Assembly (NCBI GenBank): GCA_014905825.1 | Contig: JACGCN010000042.1 | Coordinates: 62,001-126,000, forward strand | DNA length: 64,000 nt | Direction: 5' to 3' | Origin: Lyophyllum atratum | Taxonomy: Eukaryota; Basidiomycota; Agaricomycetes; Agaricales; Lyophyllaceae | Part shown: piece after piece, positions 33,501 through 44,492 of the stretch | Layout: each line of letters begins with the position of its first letter | Numbering within the stretch: position 1 is the first letter of the stretch | The notes under the pieces: model-generated | Told to the model about the DNA's origin: nothing | Seen by the model: only the letters and a program-made list of their open reading frames with translations | Databases searched by the model: none | Program-made: the position numbers and the translations under genes

Positions 33501-34862
33501 TAAGGGCGAGTGATTCTTGGATTTTGTCGAGGTCGGTGGCGGAGAGGAGCTCGTTGAGGGGGAAGTCCTTCATGAGTTGGTTGTACTTGTGCACTAGAGA
33601 CGCGTTGGTATCACGATATGTGTGGTGGATGTGACGACTCACCTAGGTCCGTGGCATCCTTGAGGCCTGTGTCTGCAATGAAACTGACCGTCGCGCGGAA
33701 CCGTTTCGCATTCCGTAGGCAGCTGATCACCATGTTGACCTCATCGCTCCGTAGCTGTGCCTCAATGCCATCCAAAGCGCGCTCCAAACTGAGCCAGAAG
33801 TTGATTTCCTGCGAAGCCGTCCCTGAAACGACGTCTCGAGTCAGCTTCGTGACAGCCTGGATGGCTTTAATCCACGAGTTGACGTGTCCGTGCAGGGAGT
33901 TCAAGAAGGTACTGTCGTTGAGAAGATGTGCTGGTATATTGTTGATATTTGGAGGGGTATTGGAGGCCAGAGCCTGTTCAACTGCTCGCTGGATGATGGG
34001 GTGGACGACGAGGTGCGTTTCGGGAATCTCGACGTTCTGCTGCAAGTGGAGAAGAGAAAGTTCCAGTTCAGCGAACTTTTTCTTCGTCATCGGAATACCT
34101 AGTATACATGAGATCGCAGCAATAGTCGCGGGGCAGACACGACTCACCCATCCTTGTATCACCATCCCGCCCTCCTGCACGAGCTCCCACAAATGCATCG
34201 AACCAAGGCTTGACACCACAGCTCACTACGGCGTGCAATCCTTCATAGGGTGTTTCCTCGCCACCAAACAGATTCAATATATGAAGTTGCGACGCAAGTG
34301 GGGTTAAGGGGTCGAGAGTAGGACCGCGTTTGATCAGAGCGAGTGTCGTCACATGCGAAGAGTGGTATGCAAGGTGAGGCGTGAGATGGTACACATAGGT
34401 TGGCGAGGAATCGTCTATATCTTATTCAGTCACTAGCGATTGAAAACGACGCGAATACACACCTTCTGATTCCTCCTTGACTTTGACGACGTATATTGAC
34501 GACCCACCGTCCGTCGCAAACCGCGCTACCTTCTCATCGAATTCCTCGTCAAACAAAGCGTGAAGCTCTTCTGGCAGGGCACCAATGACCGGAGGCAGCA
34601 GTGCAAGCAGGTACGAGCGAAATATCCCCGCATCGAAGAGGGCCACAGGTTCCGCAGGTGTATCGTGATTGGCAGAGCCATTAGGTAGCCCATTCGTAAT
34701 GACATCCATTTCAGACGTAGAAACTGATTCTGTGAGTGATTTTATTGATTTCCTGGAGGATTTTGACCCTCCCCACAAGCTAAGGGCAGAAAGAAGTCGT
34801 CGCGGAGGAGTCTTGCGGTAATTCGTGAAATAATTCTGAAAGAGACCATGTTCAGGGGCCAT
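30595..34862 (-). CDS. dhc1: Cytoplasmic dynein heavy chain, N-terminal tail subunit (split gene)
   Basis: Dynein is the minus-end microtubule motor for nuclear migration and vesicle transport. ATG at 34862 ([12 protein letters not shown]) is the first in-frame start after a stop; an acceptor at 34884 leaves a further 5' exon possible. Exons through 30595 encode the DHC_N1 tail: [94 protein letters not shown]. The last exon has [17 protein letters not shown] and then [20 protein letters not shown], and stops at [15 protein letters not shown] with TGA at 30597-30595. In one-piece dyneins the linker and six AAA modules would follow, but none lie in the next kilobases. This matches the two-gene heavy chain reported for basidiomycetes. 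About ten introns. Confidence 0.9.
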
Positions 34863-35644
34863 ATGTCGAAGTAAGGACACATCCTGAAAGCTGTGATCTC
34901 ACATATTATGATTCTCCGGTCGCTGCGCGGTAGAAACGAGGCCTGCGCGAGTTCTGGATCTTGAGGGCCTGCAGAGGTTGGCCACGGTGGACGCGGCAGC
35001 TTGTTCGAGTTTGTTGGTATTTTGATGCCTCAACCAATTTGGGCGTGTCGTCCTTGATACTACTACTAACACCTTAACACCTTCACCCAGCCTTCACCTT
35101 CAACTTCATCCCCTTCGTTATCTTGTTGAATTCCTTATCTTGTTGAATCTCAGTGTTTCCAAGCATACGACACGGGATTGACACGATGCAATGCAGCAGA
35201 ATGCTCAATCTGGCTATGGCACGACAGGCTGGCTGAGCGTTGTTAACTCTTGGTTAACTCCATCAAAAGGCATATTCGGGCAAGATATATCACTGCACAG
35301 CGTACTTCTCAACGTCATGTGCACAAGGAGGCGCCTAGCGTGTATGCATGTGCTCAGATCTCTCCGTCGTGGGCGTCCTGGGACTTTCTGCCAGCCAAGG
35401 CACGGCCTCGTGGTGCCTTGAGGCGACTATCGTAATTCGTCGTCTCACGCTGCTGTCTCTCCCTTCTCAAGATCCAGCGAATCTTTTGACTCCCAGTACC
35501 AAACAGCTCTTGACCTATTGCACCGACAACGTCCGTTACCGGAGCAGGCTATACAGCTATATTTTGCATCCAGAGCACTCCTTTGGCCGACCACGCAGTC
35601 CTCTCGGTCTCTTGTCATCTACCGTCTCGAGACCCCTTTACACC
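34863..35644. other. Divergent promoter region
   Basis: Lies between the dynein gene (minus) and kinase-like gene 1 (plus). From about 35297 on, the sequence is the start of a 1.2-kb tandem unit repeated at 36512. CT-rich tracts occur at 35060-35150. No firm TATA box was chosen. Confidence 0.4.
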
Positions 35645-36487
35645 ATGAACATTTCCAAACCAAAAAATGCCAACGTCCGGCTCCTCGAGTGTCTCGTCAC
35701 GCCGCGGGACGCGATCTTTCAGGCTGACAGCGATTACCGCTTCCTCGTCGACGGGAGCTACATCAAGTACGTGACCGTAGCGCCAGAAGCGCTTTTGGCC
35801 GGGGAGGAGATTGACTGGACCTTCGAGCCCATCCTGCTCCCCGAGCTCCTCCCACCTCTTCCATCCGGAGATTGGAACCAAGGCCATGTGGCCAAGGATC
35901 CCGAAACAGGAGAAGCTGCCTTCGTCAAGACAGAGACAGTGTCCTATGCGGGGGTGGAAAACCTCTGGCATCCAGTGAAGCTGAACGAGCTGGATTTCGC
36001 ACGCGGCGAATCCGTCAGGCAACGAGTTCGCATTCGAACGCACCCCGAGCTTAATGACGGCAAGCCCGTTCTTACCAAAATCGCCGTTTGGCCTTGGAAA
36101 ATCGGTTACATGATCACCGAGACGGCTGCCTACGAAAGCCTCCGCGACACTGGTATCGGTCCCAAGTTCCTCGGCCATATTACCGAGGGAAAAGATGGGC
36201 GCGTGGTCGGATTCGCTGCTGAGTGGATACAAGATGCGAGGGCCGCGGGGCCAGGAGACCTCGAGAGCTGCAGGCAAGCCTTGGGGCGATTGCATGAGCT
36301 TGGGATCAAGTCTGGCGACATTAATAAACACAACTTCCTCGTGCGTGAAGGGCACGACGTGGTTTTAGTAGACTTTGAGTCCGCGAGGAAGTGTTCGCCC
36401 CAGGAGCTCGAAGACGAGATGAACGCCCTCCAGGCAAGCCTGGAGGACCCGAGTTTCCGGGGCGGTGTTGAAATAATTTGTGAGTGA
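35645..36487 (+). CDS. APH/protein-kinase-like fold protein, tandem copy 1
   Basis: ATG 35645 in good context (CACCATGA) is preferred over a longer open frame from 35348, because the paralogue shares exactly this start. The 280-aa product begins MNISKPKNANVRLLECLVTP. The C-terminal half has the kinase-like catalytic signature LGRLHELGIKSGDINKHNFL, where Asp and Asn take the HxDxxxxN positions, and VVLVDFESA, which takes the place of DFG. It therefore belongs to the aminoglycoside phosphotransferase/choline kinase-like fold found in many fungal proteins. An AFVKTET segment in the N-lobe may carry the ATP-binding Lys. No intron. Substrate unknown. Confidence 0.75.
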   Translation: MNISKPKNANVRLLECLVTPRDAIFQADSDYRFLVDGSYIKYVTVAPEALLAGEEIDWTFEPILLPELLPPLPSGDWNQGHVAKDPETGEAAFVKTETVSYAGVENLWHPVKLNELDFARGESVRQRVRIRTHPELNDGKPVLTKIAVWPWKIGYMITETAAYESLRDTGIGPKFLGHITEGKDGRVVGFAAEWIQDARAAGPGDLESCRQALGRLHELGIKSGDINKHNFLVREGHDVVLVDFESARKCSPQELEDEMNALQASLEDPSFRGGVEIICE

Positions 36488-36868
36488 TAGGTATTAGAAT
36501 ATATCATTATCAGCGTACTTCTTAACGTCATGTGTACAACTTGAAGATCCCTAGCAAAGCCCTAGGGTATATGCATAATCGGAACTCTCCGCCGTGGGCG
36601 TCCTGAGAGTTTCTGCGCGCTAAGGCACGGCGTCGTGGTGCCTCGAGGCGACTATCATAATTCATCGTCTGACGCTGCTATCTCTCCCTTCTCAAGATCC
36701 AGCGAATCTTCTGACTCCCAGTACTGCTCTTGACCTATCGCATCGGCAAAGTCCATTACCGCTCCAGGAGTCAAGCTATACAGCTATATTTTGCATCTAA
36801 AGCACTCTCTTGGCCGACCACGCAGTCGTCTCGCTCTCTGGTCATCTCTTTCGGCACCTCTTTACACC

Positions 36869-37714
36869 ATGAACGTTTCCAAATCAAAAAATGCCAACGT
36901 CCAGCTCCTCGCGTGTCTCGTCACGCCGCAGGACGCGATCATCCCGGATGACAGCGAATATCGCTTCCTCATCGACGGGAGCTACATCAAATACGTGAGC
37001 GTAGCGCCAGGAACGCTTTCCGGGGAGGAGATTTCTGACTGGACATTCGGGCCCATCCTGCTCAGCAAGCTCCTCCCACCTTTTCCACCCGGAGATTGGA
37101 ACAAAGGACATGTGGCCAAGGATCCCGAAACAGGCGAAGCTGCCTTCGTCAAGATAGAGACAGTGTCCTATGCCGGGGTGGAAAACCTCTGGCATCCAGT
37201 GAAGCTGAACGAGCTGGATTTCGGCGCAAAAGAATTCGTCAGGGACCGAGTTCACATTTCAACACACCCCGAGGTTAATGACGGGAAGCCCGTTCTTACC
37301 AAACTCGCCGATTGGCCTTGGGAAATCGGTGACTTGAACACGGAGACGACCGCCTATGAAAGCATCCGCGACACAGGTATCGGCCCCAAGTTTCTCGGTC
37401 ATCTTACCGAGGGGAAGGATGGGCGCGTGGTTGGATTCGTTGCTGAGTGGGTACCAGATGCGAGGGCCGCGGGGCCAGGAGACCTCGAGAGCTGCAGGAA
37501 GGCCTTGGGGCGATTGCATGAGCTTGGGATCAAGTCTGGCGACACCAATAAACACAACTTTCTTGTGCGGGAAGGGCATGACGTGGTTTTAGTGGACTTT
37601 GAGTGCGCGAAGAAGTGTTCGCCCCAGGAGCTCGAAGACGAGATGAATGCCCTCCAGGCAAGCTTGGAGGACCCGAGTTTCCGGGGCGGTGTTGAAGTAC
37701 TAGATTGTGATTGA
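36869..37714 (+). CDS. APH/protein-kinase-like fold protein, tandem copy 2
   Basis: Paralogue of the upstream gene: MNVSKSKNANVQLLACLVTP at 36869, with about 85 percent similar residues by eye. The catalytic loop reads GIKSGDTNKHNFL (Thr for Ile of copy 1) and VVLVDFECA. It ends GGVEVLDCD at 37714, while copy 1 ends GGVEIICE. Both Asp residues and the Asn are kept and the frame is open, so both copies may be active. No intron. Substrate and role unknown. Confidence 0.75.
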   Translation: MNVSKSKNANVQLLACLVTPQDAIIPDDSEYRFLIDGSYIKYVSVAPGTLSGEEISDWTFGPILLSKLLPPFPPGDWNKGHVAKDPETGEAAFVKIETVSYAGVENLWHPVKLNELDFGAKEFVRDRVHISTHPEVNDGKPVLTKLADWPWEIGDLNTETTAYESIRDTGIGPKFLGHLTEGKDGRVVGFVAEWVPDARAAGPGDLESCRKALGRLHELGIKSGDTNKHNFLVREGHDVVLVDFECAKKCSPQELEDEMNALQASLEDPSFRGGVEVLDCD

Positions 37715-38316
37715 CATTTTTTAGAATGTATTGACGACGCATGGAAATCAGCTTATATGCAAGTAGAATATCTCTGTATCACCAGGCTTTGCAATCATCT
37801 AAAGATCCAACCAGATGCATCCATGAGGCCATTTGTGCTCCTCCTACGTTTGGTGTCTCGCCTAGTTTCCGGATCAATGGACGCCTCAAAGGTCGCAGTG
37901 AGAATTCAATCGTGGTGGATTTCTCGTGTCATCCTCGAGAACGGGGACACCCGACATTCCGCTGCGGGCCCGGGGAAGACGAATGTAGGGGTGGCTGTAA
38001 AGGGTGAGTTCGCGGCATGCGGGAGAAGCGGACCCGTGACTTTAGGCATCCATTGCAGAAGAAAAAGCCATACTGCCCTTGGAAGTTGGGAATGGGCATG
38101 ACCAGCACCTTACGATGGAATCCATTCAAGCAGTCTTGGTGAGAATGGGCAAGTTATCAAGCAAGAGTGCGACCAGTTAACGACAACGTCCTCTATCCCG
38201 ACGATCTGTGCGCCGTCACACTTAGGCTATGGATCGCTTGACCTACTTCCTTGGGTTCCTAGTGAACCGTATCATCCGAAGTAATATATACAAAATAAAC
38301 AATTCCTAACCAGAGT
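37715..38316. other. Intergenic, convergent ends
   Basis: Spacer of 0.6 kb between kinase-like copy 2 and the MET2 stop. One open frame of 114 codons at 37757-38101 has no motif and a composition typical of spacer. Nothing was supported. Confidence 0.4.
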
Positions 38317-39740
38317 CTACCAGCTCGTAATGTCCACCTCGGCCTCCCCAAAGACACTCGTCTTCTTCACCTCAAAATCACCTTCCACCGGTTCCTCAAC
38401 CTCCTTCTCATACAGGTCCGAGAACTCCCTCCTCAAGAATCTCATAATATGGGTATTTATCTGCTCAAATTCCAACAAGAAGCCGTCATGTCCATCCGGC
38501 GATTGTATGACCACAAGCTCCGCATCGGGTATATGAGCCGCCAACTCCCGCTGCTCCGTCGTCGTGAATAGGCCGTCGGTCGCGATGCTAATGACCAGGG
38601 CACGGGGTGGGAGCGTAGCGAGCACCTTCGCTAGCGCCAGCGACTCCTCTCCATCTCCCGAGGCTCGTCCACGCGCGACGTCGTGGGTGTCCATTTTCCG
38701 CGTGATGTGGATATAGCAATTGGCGTCAAAGCGCGCGGTGAACTTGTCTCCTTGATATCGGAGGTACGACTGTGCAGAGAAAATCAGCGGACGAGGCTGC
38801 GGCTCCCCATTGGGCGAGAATGGTCTATGAGGCACGGGGCCGGGCGTGCGTGGCCGCGCATTGCGATGTCCGTCGTTGTGGAACGCCAGTGCCTCGCCTC
38901 CATGCCCGTGTTCTGGTTCCGGGGAGGCTTTCTTTCTGCGGTCCAGCTGTGGCTTGCGCCCGAAACGGCTTTCGAAAGAATCACGGGAGCGGTAGGTCAG
39001 GAGCGCACTCATTCTGGCGGCTGCCAGCCCAGAGGCAGGTTGTGTGACGTAGAACCCATCCTGATAGATAGGATCGCTGTAAATGCTCTGCCGCTGTGCT
39101 TCTCCCCAGCTGATGCACCATGCAGAGTGTCGTGCGGAAGTTGCGAGAGGGATGACATGGCGGACGAATCCTGGTGGGCTGCAGAGCGGCCATTCTAAGA
39201 CAGCCATGCCGCCCATGGATCCACCAATGGCGACTGCCACAGATTTAACCCCAATGTGGTCCAGCACGAGTTTATGGATCCTGCATATGAAGTCTTAAAT
39301 ACAAGGATAGACTTTTGGCATGGACTACGCACCGAACGTCGTCTCTAATAGTCGTCGGTGGGAATTCGGGACCATAAGGCTTTCCGGTATCGGGATCCAA
39401 TGTTATTGGTGAGCCAGAACCGTATGGCGATCCAAGGACGTTCGCACAAAAAATGAAGAATCGGTTGGGATCGAATGCCTTTCCTCGTCCTATTAGCGGT
39501 CCCCACCTAGTGAAAAGTTTAGCTTAAGCAATGATGATCGAGTGTGGGGTTAACTCACCAATCCTCCACATCTGCACTCCCCGTGAAAGCATGACAGATG
39601 ATCATAACATTGTCCCCGGTCTCGTTTAACGACCCCCACGTCTTATAGGCCACTGGGACGCTCTTGAGCTCTGCCCCGCATTCCAATGTAAACGAGGGCA
39701 CGATATGAATCGATTGCTCGAGAAGTGTCGTCAGCGACAT
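38317..39740 (-). CDS. met2: Homoserine O-acetyltransferase
   Basis: Acetylates L-homoserine with acetyl-CoA, the step that commits aspartate-derived carbon to methionine. Alpha/beta-hydrolase fold. Start at ATG 39740 (MSLTTLLEQSIHIVPSF); an upstream ATG at about 39874 could be joined by an intron. Motifs: VPVAYKTWGSLNETGDNVMI, CHAFTGSADVEDW, ANVLGSPYGSGSP, the nucleophile elbow AVAIGGSMGGMAVLEW, LATSARHSAWCISWGEAQRQ, catalytic Asp in SIATDGLFTTTEQ, and His in SPDGHDGFLLEF. The segment rich in His and Pro between RFGRKPQLDRR and LIFSAQSYLRYQG is the insertion usual in fungal enzymes. The end KKTSVFGEAEVDITSW matches yeast Met2 in style. Two introns. Confidence 0.93.
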
Positions 39741-40562
39741 GCTGTCCACGGCGTTATCCTCCAACAGGTGCAGATCGACGGTGCGACTGACGGCCTTTAT
39801 AGCCCTGTGCACCTCTCGTATGGTACGACTTCCTGTGGAATAGGGTCGGCGCTGATAGATAGTGGAAACATACTTTCGAGTTTCGTGACTCGGAAAATAT
39901 TTTTGCTTAGAGATTAGATTAGATTACACATCCTGCCAATCTGACAAGATTTCGGACCGTAAAAACGACTTGGATTCCAAAACCACTCTTGCAATATGAC
40001 AACATCCTCCCAAGCAATTCATGGTGCGTAGATCATTGCTTGCCTTGTAGAATCTGATCTCACGGTAACCAGCAGAGTGCCCGGAGAATAAACATCTTTC
40101 ATGAAGACGATGGCTTAGGTAAATACCCCTGTAACCTGTGTATTCACGTTAGCTGACTACAATCAGTTGGAAGCGGAAAGCGACGGATATGTAGAAGATG
40201 AAGTACCTTGATTCTGGGCTGCCACATGGAAAGCCGCTCCAAACAATCTCTTCCACCACCCTGTCACAGTAGAGGTGCGTCAATTTTTAGGAAGGCATAA
40301 GTATCATGAGTCTGATTCATGAGCATAGTTTACGAAATCGACAACCGGATTCTTTGACCGACACTTGGGCATTTAGATCAAATATGCTGTAGAACGCAGG
40401 TGGGAGTCATCCGATTTCAGACAGTGCATTTGCAAAAGTATATTCCGAGTTCTCTACACATATGTACAGTGCCATCTTCTGCGACACATTCAGCATCCAC
40501 TTCACGCCAGGCACCAGCCAGACCCGCAACTCAAATCATATACACCACCACAAGCCACTCCA
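39741..40562. other. MET2 promoter and spacer
   Basis: The left part is the MET2 upstream region, with a possible short first exon (MFPLSISADPIPQEVVPY at about 39874-39815) joined to MSLTT. Nothing was recognised between 39950 and 40560; I saw no CACGTG box. Confidence 0.4.
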
Positions 40563-42303
40563 CTAAACCCCCTCCCCAACAAGCCTCTCCGGCGCCTCCA
40601 CATACCCCCTCCAACACTCCACAAACGCCGCCAACTCCGCCCCCTCCACAACCCTATGATCCGCACTCCAGCTCACCCCCATCTTCAACCTCCTCTCCCC
40701 CCCCTCCCTCCCCCTCCCATCCACATCCCACACCCACTTCGCCCGCCCCAGCGCCACAATCGCCACCCCACCCCCCGGCACCAGCACCGGGCTCGCCCAC
40801 TCACCTTTCCCCACTGATCCGACATTCGATACGGTCACGGTCCCGCCGCGTTTCGGCATCTCCAGAGGCGTGAGGAGGCTGGGGATCTGCCGGCCGAGGT
40901 GGGAGAGGTGGGAGAGGCGGGAGGCGAGGGTGTAGATGGAGGAGGTGTCGGTGGAGGCGAGGGTGGGGGAGTAGAGGCCGGTGGGGGTGGACAGCGCTAT
41001 GCTGATGTCTGCGTGGGGGCGGATTGTGAGGGTCGGTTTGCCTCCTGGGGTAGATGAGGAGGGGGACGAAGGGGTGATGGAAGAGCGGAGGAGGGGCCAC
41101 TCGAGCATGGCTTTGGAGAGCATCTTGAGCAGGACGGGAAGGTAGGTGAGTTTCGCGTATTGCTGCGACTCTAGCACCTGCGTCGGGGAGGGGGCGGGGT
41201 ATATTGCGGAGGGGTTGGCGGAGAGGAAGGAGGGCCGTGGGGGTGTGGGGAGGAAGTGCGGGGGTATGTGCGCGTTGAGTGTTGGGAGGAGGTTGTGTAT
41301 GGCTGTGATATCGAGTGTGGTGGAGTATCTAGTGCGTTAGGACGCGTCAGCTACGGATTATACACGGCATATAGGAGGGGGAATAAAGACGTACCCAAAA
41401 TGGGGTATTTCAAGGCTCTGCAGGAGAAGTAACACGAAACCATCAGCAATGGAATTACGCATGGTGAAGGAAAGATGACACGAACCTTGGTCATAGCTTT
41501 CCACATATTATACCTCGTCCTCCCCAGCTCCACAACCACCTCGTCACCCGTCTCCGCAGTTGGTTTCGCCTGGGCCGACGTGGAGGTCGAAGGCTTCGCC
41601 AGATACGCCTCGACATCGCGTTTCTCGATGCGCCCACCCTTGCCCGAGCCAGGCATAAGCTGTGCGAGATCCACCTGGCTCTGACGCGCGAAGTGTCGCA
41701 CCGAAGGCGGGGCGAGGACGTTCTCTCCCGACCCGCCCTGCGGTGGTGTGAAATTCGGGTCTAGGGGGTGCAGCCTCCGCGGCGTCTCCGGCTCTGGTTC
41801 TGGTTCTGTTTCCCTGGGAGCACTTGCGGGTTCTGGGGAGGGCGTAGCTGGTGTAGTGTCCACAGGCTCCACAGCAGCAGGATCAGCACCCTCCACGGCC
41901 TCCTCATCCACCTCAATCAAACACAGCCCAGATCCCACTTTCGCCACCTCCCCCTCTTGCACGAGGAGCTCCTTAACTATGCCGTCGAACGGGCTCGTGA
42001 TCTCGACGCTGGCTTTGTCGCTTTGCACTTCGCAGAGGGGGTCGAAGGCTTGGATTTTGGCTAGGGGCTGCACTGACCTGTGGGTGGGAAGCCGTAAGTC
42101 GTGAGTCTTTGGAGCAGGAGTGGAAGTTAGTTCCGGCCGGACCATTTTATGACCTCGCACTCCGTGATACCCTCCCCAATATCCGCGAGCTTGAATTTCT
42201 GGATCACCTTCTTAGGCGCCCACGGTATAGCTGTGGTGTGGAAGTATGAAAGGACGGAGGGGCGGCCCAGGAGTCGGCGGAGGGGACGCGCCAGGACGAC
42301 CAT
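40563..42303 (-). CDS. Branched-chain alpha-keto acid dehydrogenase E2 (dihydrolipoyl transacylase), mitochondrial
   Basis: Core of the mitochondrial complex that oxidises keto acids of Val, Leu and Ile; it moves the acyl group from lipoyl-Lys to CoA. ATG 42303 opens an Arg-rich presequence (MVVLARPLRRLLGRPSVLSY, then FHTTAIPW). Lipoyl domain: FKLADIGEGITECEVIKW, then CEVQSDKASVEITSPFDG with the lipoylated Lys in DKAS. A Glu/Pro hinge follows, then the E1/E3-binding domain (LAPPSVRHFARQSQVDLAQL, GSGKGGRIEKRDVEAYL) and the catalytic domain (PHFGYSTTLDITAI, VSNVGSVGKGEWASPVL, SWSADHRVVEGAELAAF). The last motif has Glu where HxxxDG enzymes have Asp. DHR and the SWSADHR context favour the branched-chain enzyme over PDH E2. 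About three introns. Confidence 0.9.
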
Positions 42304-42529
42304 GATGATGGTGGGTGGTGGTGTGGGGAAAGGAAAGGGAAACCAGCGGTTAGGGTTAGGTTCTAGGCGTCCCTGCGCTTTTAATGTACGGGTTAGATGG
42401 AAGATCCGGACTCAGATGTCATTTCAATATATGCGACGCGTACGACTCGGAAGTAAGTACTACGGGGCGGATCATACATAGGGTATGTAGGAAAGGAGAA
42501 AAGTATCCACGAAAGGTTCAAGGGCGGGA

Positions 42530-43624
42530 TCATGCGCTGAAATTGTACTTCTTCCTAGCCCGCCACTCCACGAACGACGGCCAGAGCCAATAAAGGATAT
42601 GCGCAGGCCTCATCAACCTCGGCATGAACACCGTTTTTTCATAAGTATCCACAGCCTCGATGCACCTCTGCGCGACGTCTTCCCTCTTCAGCCCATGTTT
42701 ATTCGGGTCGGCCTCGCGGACGGGTCCCTTGTCGACTGCGGAGGCGCGGAAGTCGCCCTCGACGGTGGAGGGCATGAAGAACGTGAAGTTGACGGTGGGG
42801 TGTTCGATGGATAGGGCTTGGTAGAGGACGAGGGAGGCGGCTTTGGTGGAGGCGTAGATCGTGCGTGTTGGGGCGGGGATTAGGGCAGCGAGTGAGGAGA
42901 CGAGGAGTATTGAGGGTGCGTCGGAGGTTGTGGTGAGGAGCGGGATCTGGATATCAGGTTTAGTGACGATGCAACAGGAAGATGGATGGGCGTACGAAAG
43001 TGATGGCGGCCACGAGAGGGCCGACATAGTTGCCTCGTGTCGCTGCTGCGGCGACATCTACTGCTTGGTGTATTCCTACCCTCGTGGCTTTTGCAGGCAC
43101 GAACTTCGATCCCTTACTATGCGATTCCACGCCAGCCACCGCCATCAGGGGCTGCAACGCCGACACCCCAGCCGCGACAATAACAGTATCAACGCCTTGC
43201 CACTCTGTAATCCGAATCAGTACCAGAAGTATACGCGGAGATAGAGAGGCAATAACTACATACCAGTTTCCAGCGTGGTACGAAGCCGCACCATATCATC
43301 GACGTCCGCAAAGTCGCCAGTGACGCCCATGATCCTCGTAGCGCCATACCCCGAGCTCAGCGCCCCCCTCTCACGGCACTCCTTCGCCACCTCCTCAACC
43401 TTTTCCTGTCTCCGTCCTACCACACATACCCTTGCCCCCCGCTCCGCGTATAAATGCGCGATACTGCGCCCGATCCCGCTGGACGCGCCGAGGATGAGCA
43501 CGCGCTCGTCGATCTTGGGGACCTTGATTACACGCCTTGAGCGGAGCCAGACCCGGCGGATTGTTATGAGGACGGGTATAATGGCGAGGATGGCGAGGCC
43601 TTGGCGGCTAATTCCTGAGTTCAT
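42530..43624 (-). CDS. Membrane-anchored short-chain dehydrogenase/reductase
   Basis: ATG 43624 (MNSGISRQ) precedes a membrane span GLAILAIIPVLITIRRVW, so the enzyme is probably anchored in the ER or lipid droplet. The Rossmann signature VLILGASSGIGRSIAHLYAE binds NAD(P); CVVGRRQEK with Arg after the second strand suggests NADP. Catalytic Ser is in ILLVSSLAALIP and the active-site YxxxK is TIYASTKAASLVLYQ. A C-terminal tail (HILYWLWPSFVEWRARKKYN) could also touch the membrane. About two introns. The layout is like 11-beta-HSD and ketosphinganine reductase relatives, but the substrate cannot be told. The gene starts head-to-head from the region upstream of the DUF4267 gene. Confidence 0.87.
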
Positions 43625-44492
43625 GTTTGGCAAATTTTCTCTATAGGACTTCAAGAGACGTCGGTGGGTATTCCGTGCAAGTCAGGCCTGCATAACTTGT
43701 ATTTTTTTCCGTTGTGGATGTCGTTCAACACTGCGCCAGCTGGCGGCGACAGGTCGGGTATATCGTCTGATGGAGAGCCAGAGTCAGAGAAGAAGCGTAC
43801 GTTATCTTGACATAGCAGATATCACATGAAATAAAATAAAATATTCATTACTACTTACCCTTTCGGTCCCTGGTAACCTTTTCTGCTTTATCTTCTTGCT
43901 TTTGACCATACAGACCCCCAGATTCGTTTCAGACCAAGGCCATGTTTCTCTGTCATTCACACTCGACTGATCTATCTTCATCATGCATCACATTGCGATA
44001 CGGAACTTTTAGACGCGCTCGTGGCATACAAGACATGGCGAAAGCTCGACGCTACAGAGTCGTGGTCATCTTCTACCCTACGCGCGCCGGGAGCACTGAC
44101 GTCCAAGACCCGTTGCGGCGGCATCTCTCGAGTACTCACGCGTGGATTACAGGTAAAGCCGCGTGAAATAATCCAACCCTCCCTCTGCTCCGACGTTGGT
44201 ATTCGAGTGCACGAGGTAGTGATAGTGATTTCAAGGGTCGACGAAACATATCGCCCGCGGAGTTTCAACGCAACTTCCACTAAGTTGAACTAACCAAAAC
44301 TAACTGCCTCGAGTCTGGCTCTAACACGCACACCCGAAACTCAACCACCACCATAAGCTGTAACACCATTTACGAGTAACGAAGCCCATATCCTACTCAA
44401 CCACCCTCAACGAAAGGTGCGCAAAACCCGTGCCCCACTGCTAACCAACGATTGACCCCCAATAACAGCCCCTAAGTCTCAACCCACGCAAC
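43625..44492. other. Divergent promoter region
   Basis: Lies between the SDR gene (minus) and the DUF4267 gene (plus). C-rich pyrimidine tracts occur just before 44493. Small ORFs here carry no motif. No repeat was recognised. Confidence 0.4.

Larger units (their letters stand above)
35297..37725. repeat. Tandem duplication of kinase-like gene with its promoter
   Basis: Two units of about 1,215 bp start at 35297 and 36512 (CAGCGTACTTCT, AACGTCATGTG). About 350 bp upstream of each ATG are repeated as well, including CCCTTCTCAAGATCCAGCGA, so both copies inherited promoter sequence. Confidence 0.85.

Noticed and set aside
40400..40873. Pro/Ser-rich plus-strand ORF of 157 codons
   Set aside because: Antisense to the E2 catalytic domain exon, which carries conserved motifs; composition is a strand artefact.
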